Assembly (NCBI RefSeq): GCF_018476645.1
Contig: NZ_JAHCTB010000004.1
Location: 1 to 64,000 of the forward strand
DNA length: 64,000 bases
Origin: Aequorivita echinoideorum
Lineage (GTDB): Bacteria > Bacteroidota > Bacteroidia > Flavobacteriales > Flavobacteriaceae
Direction of reading: 5' to 3'
Each line of letters opens with the position of its first letter. The stretch's first letter is position 1. A program made the position numbers and the translations under genes. A model generated the notes under the pieces. The model had not been told where the DNA came from. It did no database searches and was given only the letters and a program-made list of their open reading frames with translations. Shown here in pieces: positions 7,503-16,055 of the stretch.

Positions 7503-9755
7503 CTAAACGTTTGCTTCACTTTGCAAGTATTTGGATTCAATATCCATCATAAACGGCTGGTGATAATAACGTTTGCCTGTTTCCTTATAAAGTGCATTTG
7601 CGAGTGCCCCAATTGCGGGGGCAAATGGTGGCTCTCCCAATCCGGTGGGGTGTACGTCACTTTCCACAAAATGGACTTCTACATCGTGCGGCGCGTCATT
7701 ATTTCTGATAAGGTGATAATCGTTATAATTACGTTGCTGCGGAACACCACCTTTTAATGACAGCATACTGTAAAGTGCGTGACCAATGCCGTCAACGCTT
7801 CCGCCTTCAACCATATTTGCGGCCGCTACAGGATTTACTACAATTCCGCAGTCTACGGCGCAATGCACTTTTTCAATAATGGGTTTGCCATCAACCATTT
7901 TTAGATCCACAACATTCGCCACATAGCTATCGTGACAAAAATATGCTGCTACGCCACGACTCAGGCCATTTTTGGAAGTTCCCCAATTCGATTTTTCCTT
8001 AATTAATTTTAAAACCCCGGCATAGCGTTTGGCTTCGTAATCGTTTTTATTGCCTACAGGTTTTTTGATGGCATTGTCGAACAATTCCAATCTGAAATCA
8101 ATAGGGTCTTTTCCGGCCAATTCGGCCACTTCATCAAGAAATGCCTGTTCCACAGCGCCCATAAAATTGGAACGCGGGGCGCGGAAAGCAGCCGTGGTAA
8201 TGTTGCTATCAATTGTCCAAGATTCCGCCAAATAATTCGGCACGGCTCCCGCCGGAAATCTATTTGCGAAGAGCGGACTCTCAGGTATTCCGCCGGTTTT
8301 TACGTGAAATGCAACCATATTGTTATCCTTATCCAAAGCCGCCCGAAAGGTGGCTTGGTATGTGGGACGATAGGCGCCAAAGGTCATATCATCCTCGCGG
8401 GTATAGATAAGCTTTACTGGCTTTTTCAGTTTCTGGGAAATAAGGGCGGCCTCCACTAAATAATGCCCAAAGAGTTTTCTTCCAAAACCACCACCTATGC
8501 GCGTCATTTGAATATCAATTTGATCTAAGTTCATTCCCAAACGCTTCGCAACGGATTTTTCCATGAACTCGGGCGTTTGTATGGGGCCAATCAATTCTGC
8601 TTTATCTGCTGTAACATTCGCATAAAAATTGAGCGGCTCCAGCGGACTGTGTGCCAAATAGGGAGCGGTGTACGACCGCTCAATGACTTTAGCGGCTTCA
8701 GAAAATGCTTTCTCGGGATTGCCGTCCTTTCTAACTTGCTTTGCATTTTCCTTACTTTTTTTGATCATTTCAGTATAATGTGCTTCGGTATTTTCAGTTC
8801 CCGAGGGAACTTTTTCACCATTGGAATTGCCCTCCATCTTCACGGTATAGGCACTGAAAGGCACCCAATTAGCTTTGATAGTTTTTTTCGCCTTCATAAT
8901 TCGCCACGTAGAATCACCAGTAATTACAATCAATTGCGGAAATGCTGAAATGTCAAAACGGTTGCGCTCATAATCGTCTGGGTAAACGTCAATGGTGAAA
9001 ACCGAATCCACACCTTTCATTGAAAGTGCCTCTGAAGCATCATAAGATTCCAATTTCATACCAAATGCCGGAGGATGTACAATTGAAGCATAAACCATAT
9101 TTTCACCATAAACATCCAGACCAAAAACAGGTTTTCCAGTAGTTATTGAAGGCCCATCAACATTTAAATGCGACTTCCTGATTATTTTGAAATCCTTAAT
9201 ATCTTTTACATCTACTTCTTTGGGAACTTCAATATTTGAAGCTGCCGAGGCCATTTCACCAAATGTTGCTGTTTTACCATTGGCATTGTGCGTAAGTGTT
9301 CCGGCATTTACTTTTATTTCTGAAGCGGGAACGCCCCAAGATTTTGCTGCAGCCTGTACGAGCATGTGTCTCGCCGTGGCTCCGGCCATCCGCAAGGCAT
9401 TCCAACTTTCATTTATAGATCTGCTTCCGCCTGCCAATTGTCTGGTAAAAATTGCCGTATTCAACGGGGCTTGAACTACTTTCACATTTTTCCAGTCCAC
9501 GTCCAGTTCTTCAGCAACAATCATAGGCATGGATGTTTTTACATTTTGCCCAACTTCTGGGTTGGGTGATGCTATGGTAACGGTGCCATCTGTGGCGATT
9601 TTAATATATCCGTTTAAATCAAATGCTTCCTCAATTGTTGGATTTTCGGAAGCTAAACTTGAAAACCAGCTGAACTGTAACATCAATCCTGCACCTCCCG
9701 CTGCTGAGAGTTTCAGGAAGGAGCGTCTGTTTAAATGTGTTTTAATCTTTGTCAT
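7503..9755 (-). CDS. Molybdopterin-binding subunit of an isoquinoline 1-oxidoreductase-like hydroxylase
   Basis: The 750-residue protein begins with a twin-arginine signal (RRSFLKLSAAGGAG, residues about 11-24), so it is folded before export. The body is a xanthine-dehydrogenase-family Moco domain pair. Motifs include RIGGGFGRK in the middle and, near the C-terminus, GLGEPPFAPAIGAL, whose Glu is the catalytic base in this family. It would hydroxylate an N-heterocycle or aldehyde in the periplasm and pass electrons to the [2Fe-2S] subunit encoded just upstream (2-bp gap) and then to the cytochrome c encoded before that. The true substrate cannot be read from sequence. Confidence 0.88.
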   Translation of the reverse strand: MTKIKTHLNRRSFLKLSAAGGAGLMLQFSWFSSLASENPTIEEAFDLNGYIKIATDGTVTIASPNPEVGQNVKTSMPMIVAEELDVDWKNVKVVQAPLNTAIFTRQLAGGSRSINESWNALRMAGATARHMLVQAAAKSWGVPASEIKVNAGTLTHNANGKTATFGEMASAASNIEVPKEVDVKDIKDFKIIRKSHLNVDGPSITTGKPVFGLDVYGENMVYASIVHPPAFGMKLESYDASEALSMKGVDSVFTIDVYPDDYERNRFDISAFPQLIVITGDSTWRIMKAKKTIKANWVPFSAYTVKMEGNSNGEKVPSGTENTEAHYTEMIKKSKENAKQVRKDGNPEKAFSEAAKVIERSYTAPYLAHSPLEPLNFYANVTADKAELIGPIQTPEFMEKSVAKRLGMNLDQIDIQMTRIGGGFGRKLFGHYLVEAALISQKLKKPVKLIYTREDDMTFGAYRPTYQATFRAALDKDNNMVAFHVKTGGIPESPLFANRFPAGAVPNYLAESWTIDSNITTAAFRAPRSNFMGAVEQAFLDEVAELAGKDPIDFRLELFDNAIKKPVGNKNDYEAKRYAGVLKLIKEKSNWGTSKNGLSRGVAAYFCHDSYVANVVDLKMVDGKPIIEKVHCAVDCGIVVNPVAAANMVEGGSVDGIGHALYSMLSLKGGVPQQRNYNDYHLIRNNDAPHDVEVHFVESDVHPTGLGEPPFAPAIGALANALYKETGKRYYHQPFMMDIESKYLQSEANV

Positions 9756-9757
9756 GG

Positions 9758-10216
9758 TTACATTTCTTTTGAAGCGGTTTTTATTGCTTTATTGATTCGG
9801 GTGTAGGTTGCGCATCGGCACAAATTTCCATTCATTGCGCGGCGTATTTCCTCATCTGAAGGATTGGGATTTTGCGCCAAAAGTGAAGCTGCGCTCATAA
9901 TTTGTCCTGCTTGGCAATATCCGCACTGCGGTACATCGTGCTCAATCCAAGCCTTTTGGACGGGATGGTCACCATTTTCTGAAAGGCCCTCAATCGTTAC
10001 AATTTTTTTATTTTCAACAGAACTTATTGGGTAGGCGCAAGAGCGGATGGCTTCTCCATCCATATGGATGGTACAAACCCCACAGTGCGCAATTCCGCAT
10101 CCGTACTTTGTGCCGAGCAAACGAAGGTTATCCCTTAAAACCCAAAGAACCGGAGTATCTGAATCCACATCTACTTGATGGTTTTTGCCGTTGACATTGA
10201 TTGTATATAGTGCCAT
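9758..10216 (-). CDS. [2Fe-2S] subunit of the isoquinoline 1-oxidoreductase-like enzyme
   Basis: The 152-residue protein carries both iron-sulfur clusters of the xanthine dehydrogenase small subunit. The plant-ferredoxin type site is CGIAHCGVC with a later Cys (RSCAYP). The helical-domain site is [10 protein letters not shown] plus NLCRCATY. It has no signal peptide, consistent with co-export by hitch-hiking on the Tat signal of the large subunit. It lies between the cytochrome c gene (24-bp gap) and the Moco subunit gene. It relays electrons from the molybdenum centre. Confidence 0.92.
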   Translation of the reverse strand: MALYTINVNGKNHQVDVDSDTPVLWVLRDNLRLLGTKYGCGIAHCGVCTIHMDGEAIRSCAYPISSVENKKIVTIEGLSENGDHPVQKAWIEHDVPQCGYCQAGQIMSAASLLAQNPNPSDEEIRRAMNGNLCRCATYTRINKAIKTASKEM

Positions 10217-10240
10217 ACTATTTTTTTTTGTGAATAGATA

Positions 10241-10885
10241 TTAATTGGACGGGGCGTATGCGCCGTTGTCTATCCAAGTGTACCAAACTTTTTTAAATTC
10301 TTCATAGGAGAGCGGTGGCAACTCACGGTCTCCGCCCATATTCCATCCGCTTTTTACAAGCGTATCTTCCGCGTGCTCTCGTAATGCCTGCATATCTTTG
10401 TGTCCGTTAAGCTCTGGATTTACCAATTGAAGTGCCAATTCGCGAGCAGATTTGCCTTGAAAAACCATTTTCATATCTGCAGGGGGTAAGTGCCATTTTG
10501 GATTTCCCGGAGGGGTGTGGTCCCCGGGTACGCCTTTCGGTGCGTGGCAATTGGCACACTTCATCGAGGCAATTCCTTTTCCGTCAGGCCCACGTTGTGG
10601 CAACATATTGTGCAGATGGCTGTCATCGCCCTGTAATGGAATATCGCCAATGGGGTGACAATTCATACATCTTGGGTGCATCAGTACGGAATAAACATCC
10701 TTAAATGCAGCGATAGAAGCAAGGCTATCCTGCTTTTTTGCTTCTGGCAGTGAAGTATACTCCCCGTTTGAACCAGTTTTTGCCTTGCACGCAAGCACGA
10801 AAGCCGAAAACAACGCTGCGGAAAATAAAAATATGACTGAATGTTTGCGAAATTTTAAAGAGGTAGTTCTAAAGTCCATCAGCAT
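10241..10885 (-). CDS. Di-heme cytochrome c of the oxidoreductase operon
   Basis: The 214-residue protein has a signal sequence ending in a lipobox-like LACKAK. Two heme-binding motifs follow, CMNCH and CANCH, about 38 residues apart, with a Pro/His-rich linker. An alternative start two codons later (10879) is equally possible. As the first gene of the three-gene operon it is the natural electron acceptor for the Mo-[2Fe-2S] enzyme. Proteins like it are often annotated as an isoquinoline 1-oxidoreductase subunit. Confidence 0.85.
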   Translation of the reverse strand: MLMDFRTTSLKFRKHSVIFLFSAALFSAFVLACKAKTGSNGEYTSLPEAKKQDSLASIAAFKDVYSVLMHPRCMNCHPIGDIPLQGDDSHLHNMLPQRGPDGKGIASMKCANCHAPKGVPGDHTPPGNPKWHLPPADMKMVFQGKSARELALQLVNPELNGHKDMQALREHAEDTLVKSGWNMGGDRELPPLSYEEFKKVWYTWIDNGAYAPSN

Positions 10886-11017
10886 TGATTTTGTTTTACA
10901 AGATAACCAATAAATCTGAAATTATAGATTCTTTGAAAATTGTATTTTCATTAAGGTTAAATGATTTTAAAGCCTAATATTCGCAATAATGTTTTCTGAA
11001 TTTGCCTTAAAAATGAA

Positions 11018-11068
11018 AGTGTTGCAATACGAATACTACTTAAATTAAAGCATTCACATTGCAACACT
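11018..11068. repeat. Perfect 11-bp inverted repeat
   Basis: AGTGTTGCAAT at 11018-11028 pairs perfectly with ATTGCAACACT at 11058-11068 across a 29-bp AT-rich loop. It lies between the VOC gene and the cytochrome c gene. It could be a dyad operator or a long hairpin downstream of the VOC gene; no T-run makes it a classical terminator. Confidence 0.45.
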
Positions 11069-11072
11069 ACAA

Positions 11073-11099
11073 AATTTCTGAAGTTATTGCTCAGAAATT
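11073..11099 (-). terminator. Weak terminator of the VOC gene
   Basis: AATTTCTGA (11073-11081) pairs with TCAGAAATT (11091-11099), overlapping the VOC stop codon. On the minus strand it is followed by only a short T-run. Confidence 0.4.
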
Positions 11100-11499
11100 A
11101 TTTTTTATAATTGATCATCCAGTTGATGCCATATTGGTCCGTACATCTTCCGTAATGCGCTCCCCAAGAAGTCTTCTGGAATCTTGCGTGCACTTTTCCA
11201 CCTTTTGAAAGATCTTCAAACACATTTTTCGCTTCTTCCTCACTGTCCATATCCACGCCCAGTTGCATATTTGTTCCATCAGTAAGTGGTGTATCTGGAG
11301 CAGCATCGTAACCAAGGATTACAAAACCCTTTCCGTGAAGTTCTGCGTGCTGCCATTTTTTTCTGAAACTTTCAGGAATATCCACATCTTTTCCTTCGTA
11401 TGTTTCCTTATTTTTTATTTCACCACCAAAAAGATCTTGATAATAGCTGAATGCTTCTTGGCAATTGCCTCTAAATGATAGGTATGGTTCAATTCTCAT
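11098..11499 (-). CDS. VOC (glyoxalase/PhnB-like) family protein
   Basis: The 133-residue protein has the paired beta-alpha-beta-beta-beta fold of the vicinal oxygen chelate family. It opens with RIEPYLSFRGNCQEAFSYYQDLFGG-like sequence typical of PhnB/3-demethylubiquinone-methyltransferase-like members, and ends with YGRCTDQYGINWMIN. The family binds a metal or small substrate, but PhnB-like members are usually of unknown function. It is a single gene. Confidence 0.85.
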   Translation of the reverse strand: MRIEPYLSFRGNCQEAFSYYQDLFGGEIKNKETYEGKDVDIPESFRKKWQHAELHGKGFVILGYDAAPDTPLTDGTNMQLGVDMDSEEEAKNVFEDLSKGGKVHARFQKTSWGAHYGRCTDQYGINWMINYKK

Positions 11500-11606
11500 A
11501 ATAATTTGTTTTTTTGAATGAATGTTAAAGTTAAAGATTGCGTTTTACGGTGAAAACTTTTTTTATTTAGTTTAACAGAAAAGCCAAAATTGAAGTCCAT
11601 TGAAAA

Positions 11607-11643
11607 CAAAAAAAACCGAAATATATAGTTGATACATTTCGGT
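11607..11643 (-). terminator. Rho-independent terminator of katE
   Basis: AACCGAAAT (11614-11622) and ATTTCGGTT (11635-11643) form a perfect stem followed on the minus strand by eight T residues, 27 bp after the catalase stop. Confidence 0.85.
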
Positions 11644-11669
11644 TTCTTCGGAAAAAAATGAGGTTGGTT

Positions 11670-13811
11670 TTATGCTGGCACTTGCTCGGCGATTTCCATT
11701 CTGTCCCAATTTCTATGTTGCTGAATGGCTTCCTTAAAAGCAGCAGCTTCTTCATTTACAAAAACTGCTTTATCATCGGTATGCTTCGCCGCATAGGTTT
11801 TCTTCAAAAATTCCTCGCCTTCGCCATCAACCGCAATGGCTTTGCAATGTTTAAATGCTTCGTTTACAAATTTTAAATATTTGGAATTTTCACCCAAAGC
11901 TTTAATGGATTTTTTCCCTCCAGGAATGTACACCGCATCAAAAAGTACACTTTCGGTTGTCATAATGGCGGCATCTACCTTGTGCTCCATATTCTCATCA
12001 CATTTTATGGTTCCTCCCATAGGTGCAACAATTTTTAGCATAGCGCCTTCTTTTTCCAGAACAGATTTCATTTTTTTGAAATTTTTCATACTGAATCCGT
12101 CCCCCGCCAATACAGCTATCTGTCTGGTAGCGATGCTGTCAAATTTGGTTTCGGCTTGGCTCAAGGCTGGCGATTTATCCAGATAATTCTTCTTGGCGCC
12201 GGGTTGGTGCTTTTTCACATCAGCATCCGCACCGATGGCTTGGTTGATTGGTCTTTCAATATTCTTTGGAATTTTCATTCCCAGACCTTTTGCAACTTTT
12301 TTGGCAAGATCGATGTCTATCTGACTGATTATCCAAAGCATCCGCTCCTTAATAGGTTGCTGGGTGCATTTGCCCAATTCAAAAGTGTACGCTCCTGCCA
12401 CGTGTTCCTGCTCCCAATTGCTGAGACTTCTATAGAAAAGTGCCGGTTGCGAAAAATGATCGTTAAAACTTTCGCTTCGGTTACGTATTTTACGGGCGTC
12501 AATGCGCTCTTCGTAATGTGTGAAACCACCTTCGGCCATTTTCGATAGATGTGGGCATCCGCCACTCAACGTGTTGGGGAAATAAGCCGTTTGTCCTTTC
12601 GGAATATCCATTTGCATATGACCGTCGCGCTGGTTGTTATGCCCTTCAGTAACGGGCCTGTTGATAGGAATTTGATGGAAATTGGGACTTCCCAAGCGCG
12701 AAAGTTGCGTGTCTCTATAAGAAAAAAGCCTTCCTTGCAACAGCGGGTCATTGGTAAAATCGATTCCGGGAACTATATGTCCAGGCAAAAAGGCAACCTG
12801 TTCGGTTTCGGCGAAGAAATTTTCAGGATTTCTATTGAGGGTCATTTTTCCAACGATTTTAACCCGAACCATTTCCTCGGGAATCAATTTAGTTGGATCC
12901 AGCAAATCAAAATCATATTTATGCTCATCTTTCTGCGGAATTAATTGCACGCCCAATTCCCATTCCGGGAAATGTCCCGCTTCAATTGCCTCCCAAAGAT
13001 CGCGACGGTGGAAATCTGCATCAGCACCGTTTATTTTCACGGCCTCATCCCAAGTTACCGAATGTACGCCCAATTTCGGTTTCCAGTGGAATTTCACAAA
13101 ATGCGATTCGCCTTCTTTATTGATGAAACGGAATGTATGGATTCCAAAACCTTCCATCATCCGCAAACTACGCGGTATGGCGCGGTCGCTCATCGCCCAA
13201 ATGTGGTTGTGAAGCGTTTCGGTGGTATGCGAAACAAAATCGTAAAAAGTATCGTGGGCAGAGGCTGCCTGCGGAATCTCATTATTGGGTTCTGGCTTTA
13301 CCGAATGGATGAGGTCTGGAAATTTCATCGCATCTTGAATGAAAAAGATAGGCATATTGTTGCCTACCAAATCCCAAGTGCCTTCCTCGGTATAAAATTT
13401 AGTTGCAAAACCGCGTACGTCCCGCGCAAGATCCGGTGAACCTTTGGAACCCGCTACTGTTGAAAATCTTACAAAAACCGGGGTGCGCCTCTTGGTGTCA
13501 TTGAAAATTCCAGCTTTGGTGTACTCGGGAATGGGTTTGTAAAGTTCAAAATATCCGTGAGCCCCGCTACCGCGCGCATGTACAATACGTTCTGGAATAC
13601 GTTCGTGGTCAAAATGGGAAATTTTTTCGCGAAGCAAAAAATCCTCGAGCAGCGTGGCACCGCGCTCTCCGGCTTTTAAGGAATTATTGGTGTCGTTCAC
13701 TTTTAATCCTTGATTGGTCTTCATCGTGGAACCTTCTACTTGCCAACTGTTTTTTTCCAGTTGCTCAATTTTTTTGGTTGGTTTTTCTGTGGCGTTCTTT
13801 TTCTGTTTCAT
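11670..13811 (-). CDS. katE: Large-subunit catalase, HPII type
   Basis: The 713-residue monofunctional heme catalase splits hydrogen peroxide into water and oxygen. The catalytic His is H78 in VHARGSGAHG, the distal Asn is N151 in VGNN, and the heme-ligand Tyr is Y365 in LFSYRDTQ. The length and the C-terminal flavodoxin/DJ-1-like domain (from about residue 565, RQIAVLAGDGFSM onward) place it in the clade 2 large-subunit group like E. coli HPII. It is monocistronic with its own terminator. OxyR is encoded in the same window but far away, and no OxyR site was identified. Confidence 0.95.
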   Translation of the reverse strand: MKQKKNATEKPTKKIEQLEKNSWQVEGSTMKTNQGLKVNDTNNSLKAGERGATLLEDFLLREKISHFDHERIPERIVHARGSGAHGYFELYKPIPEYTKAGIFNDTKRRTPVFVRFSTVAGSKGSPDLARDVRGFATKFYTEEGTWDLVGNNMPIFFIQDAMKFPDLIHSVKPEPNNEIPQAASAHDTFYDFVSHTTETLHNHIWAMSDRAIPRSLRMMEGFGIHTFRFINKEGESHFVKFHWKPKLGVHSVTWDEAVKINGADADFHRRDLWEAIEAGHFPEWELGVQLIPQKDEHKYDFDLLDPTKLIPEEMVRVKIVGKMTLNRNPENFFAETEQVAFLPGHIVPGIDFTNDPLLQGRLFSYRDTQLSRLGSPNFHQIPINRPVTEGHNNQRDGHMQMDIPKGQTAYFPNTLSGGCPHLSKMAEGGFTHYEERIDARKIRNRSESFNDHFSQPALFYRSLSNWEQEHVAGAYTFELGKCTQQPIKERMLWIISQIDIDLAKKVAKGLGMKIPKNIERPINQAIGADADVKKHQPGAKKNYLDKSPALSQAETKFDSIATRQIAVLAGDGFSMKNFKKMKSVLEKEGAMLKIVAPMGGTIKCDENMEHKVDAAIMTTESVLFDAVYIPGGKKSIKALGENSKYLKFVNEAFKHCKAIAVDGEGEEFLKKTYAAKHTDDKAVFVNEEAAAFKEAIQQHRNWDRMEIAEQVPA

Positions 13812-13942
13812 CGTTTTTTTTCTTTATGAAATTTTGTTTTTTCTAAAATTACAAGATTTGTTAAAGAAAAACGATAAAGTGAAGCCAATTTCCGAGAATT
13901 CATAAAATGAATAATCATGAAGATTTTTCTTAATGAGTTAAG

Positions 13943-14656
13943 TCATTTTAATTTATGTCTCTTTTTTATCCATAAATAAATTCCAAAAATAAATAAACTT
14001 ATAACTGAAACTATCAGTAGGCCAGTTTTAAGTGTTTGAAAATTTTCACCCATTATGGCCAAAAATAATATTAGCGGTGCAATTCCCGCGAGCGTGGCGG
14101 ATATAAACTTAAAATAATCCATTTTAAGGATACCAGCCACAAAACTGATGGCATCGTTTGAGAGAAAGGGATTAATACGTGTTATTACAACGGCCCAAAA
14201 ACCGTAATCATCCAAAAAGCGCGAAATAGTCCTTTCCTTTTTTTTGCCCAAAATTTGTGCGGCAAACCAAGGGCCTATATACCTACCAATAAAATAACCA
14301 ATGGTTGAAGCCAACACTACTGCGGTAACAGATATAATACTTCCCAAAATGGGACCATAAGCCAAAACGGACACAACAATTAACAGAATTGAAGGTATAA
14401 CTATAAGAAACATCTGCACCACCATTGCGGCTATAAGAACAAGTGGCCCCCACCATCCCAATCCGGTAACCCAATTATTAATTTTTTCTTCGTCATTACT
14501 GGTAAGGATTTGCCAAGCTTGTTGGCAAAAATCTTGAAAAGTGGGTTCTAAAAAATAGAGCAGAATTAATACAACTATAATAAATAATGAAAAAAATAGC
14601 GGTAGCTTACTTTTTTTTGAAGTTGGATTGCCGCTATTTCCATATTTATTTTTCAT
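13943..14656 (-). CDS. TVP38/TMEM64 (DedA-like) inner-membrane protein
   Basis: The 237-residue protein has about five or six membrane segments. It contains the VTT-domain core, a Gly-rich GYFIGRYIGPW stretch followed by RINPFLSNDAISFVAGI, which matches the conserved F/R...P..P....N...G pattern of the SNARE-associated/TVP38 family. Members act in membrane lipid handling or unknown transport. The start overlaps the stop of the upstream SdiA-regulated-like gene by 11 bases, so they are translationally coupled. Confidence 0.88.
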   Translation of the reverse strand: MKNKYGNSGNPTSKKSKLPLFFSLFIIVVLILLYFLEPTFQDFCQQAWQILTSNDEEKINNWVTGLGWWGPLVLIAAMVVQMFLIVIPSILLIVVSVLAYGPILGSIISVTAVVLASTIGYFIGRYIGPWFAAQILGKKKERTISRFLDDYGFWAVVITRINPFLSNDAISFVAGILKMDYFKFISATLAGIAPLILFLAIMGENFQTLKTGLLIVSVISLFIFGIYLWIKKRHKLK

Positions 14657-15524
14657 TTTCCAGTTTCACTTGCTGAATGGTTCCAGGCCCATTTTTGCCC
14701 TCACTGGCTATAAATAAATCCCCATTCGGTGAAAAAATGATACCTTCCGGTTGTGGAAAAGTTTCCTTTGATAAATGTTCAAATTGAAGTGGTTTTCCAT
14801 CGTTGTCCAAGATCAAGAGACTGGGGTTTTTTCCTTCCAAAATATATATGTTGTCATTTTTTGGATGTATACAAATATCAGACGGACGAATTGATTTTTT
14901 CTTTTTTTCTTCTTTATTTTTTTTAAATATAGCGTCCTCCATAGAAAATCTTATAAATGGGTCTTTGGAAACTTTTTTGGTTCCAATATTAAATGCGTAA
15001 ATGCTTTTTTTGCCGTCATCCTTTAAGTCCCTATCTTTTGCAGCAATCAGTAATCTATTGTTTGCAATGTCTGGGGTAAGGGACTCCATATTATTTATTC
15101 CTGAAAAAATTGTGTTATGCCTAGTCACATTGAAATTAGAATCCAAATAATTATTGATTTCAAAAATTTCTCCGTCACTTCTTAAAACGTAGGCAGTGTT
15201 TTCCATTACCGCGATACCTTCATAATCGCCGGCACTTCCAAAATTAATTGTTCTTTCGACCTGTGATGTTTTTAGGTCATAAATAAAAATAATTCCATCT
15301 TCATCCTCGACGGCTGCGATTTTATTTTCTGAAATCCAGGCAATCCCAGAAATTTCAACCAATTCTTTCGGCATTTCCCATTTTTGTACAATCGTATAAT
15401 TTTCTTTTAAAAGTTTTGGATTTATGCTTGGATTTTCAAAGGCGAACCACATAAGACTTACTACCAGCAACGCGCTAGCCACGATTATAAATGCAATTCT
15501 GTTTTCGTTGTTTTTTAGTTTCAT
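14646..15524 (-). CDS. SdiA-regulated-like beta-propeller protein, membrane anchored
   Basis: The 292-residue protein has an N-terminal membrane segment (residues about 10-27) and a periplasmic beta-propeller. Typical blades are EISGIAWISENKIAAVEDEDG, read in parts, and GDYEGIAVMENTAYVLRSDGEIFEI. The C-terminal PEGIIFSPNGDLFIASEG completes the SdiA-regulated/YjiK family signature. Its biochemical role is unknown. The start shares one base with the stop of the PepSY-like gene (TAATG). Confidence 0.82.
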   Translation of the reverse strand: MKLKNNENRIAFIIVASALLVVSLMWFAFENPSINPKLLKENYTIVQKWEMPKELVEISGIAWISENKIAAVEDEDGIIFIYDLKTSQVERTINFGSAGDYEGIAVMENTAYVLRSDGEIFEINNYLDSNFNVTRHNTIFSGINNMESLTPDIANNRLLIAAKDRDLKDDGKKSIYAFNIGTKKVSKDPFIRFSMEDAIFKKNKEEKKKKSIRPSDICIHPKNDNIYILEGKNPSLLILDNDGKPLQFEHLSKETFPQPEGIIFSPNGDLFIASEGKNGPGTIQQVKLENEK

Positions 15525-15982
15525 TAGTTCCAGTATTTTAAAGTTTCGACCAAATTCCCCTTGTTGTCCAAAATCAATTTGTCATTGGTAAAAAAATTTT
15601 CGATTTCCAGTTGATAGAAACTTTTGGAGTTTTCCACAACTACTTCGGCATCATCCCAATCGCTTATAGAATGTGTTAGGGAAAGTTTATCTGTGAGGGA
15701 TTGGGGCAGTGATTTTATGGATAAATCATATTTATATGCCAATAATTTCCCAGTGTTGTCAAGGCGTGCTGCATAATCGACACCGTCAACTTCAAAATCA
15801 ACCTCAAAAATGCTATTGCGCATTTCCCATTCCATTGAAACGGCATCGGGAAAATTGCTTTTGAAAGTATTTTTCACTACGGAGGGAATGGCAATAGGAG
15901 TAATAGTATTTTTGCAACCGCCTGTAAACATCAGTAGTAGGGAAGAAGTGAAGAATAGAAATATAAAGAGTATGCGTGTCAT
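15524..15982 (-). CDS. PepSY-like lipoprotein
   Basis: The start is taken at 15982 (MTRILFIFLFF...), giving a signal with lipobox FTGGC; an upstream ATG at 16015 only adds a charged extension. The 152-residue product contains two PepSY-like repeats. Each has the form hydrophobic-strand, F..D.A...WE..., a central DF.VDG..Y.A..D..GK, and again ...VVVE......LEIE. Secreted PepSY-like proteins often accompany two-component systems in Bacteroidota. It lies 73 bp after the histidine kinase gene and is homologous to the divergent gene at 18152. Confidence 0.78.
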   Translation of the reverse strand: MTRILFIFLFFTSSLLLMFTGGCKNTITPIAIPSVVKNTFKSNFPDAVSMEWEMRNSIFEVDFEVDGVDYAARLDNTGKLLAYKYDLSIKSLPQSLTDKLSLTHSISDWDDAEVVVENSKSFYQLEIENFFTNDKLILDNKGNLVETLKYWN

Positions 15983-16055
15983 ATCATTTTGAATATGACC
16001 AAAGATGCCTTTCAAATCTGTAAAGAATTGGGAAAAGCCCGTAAATACTGAATTT

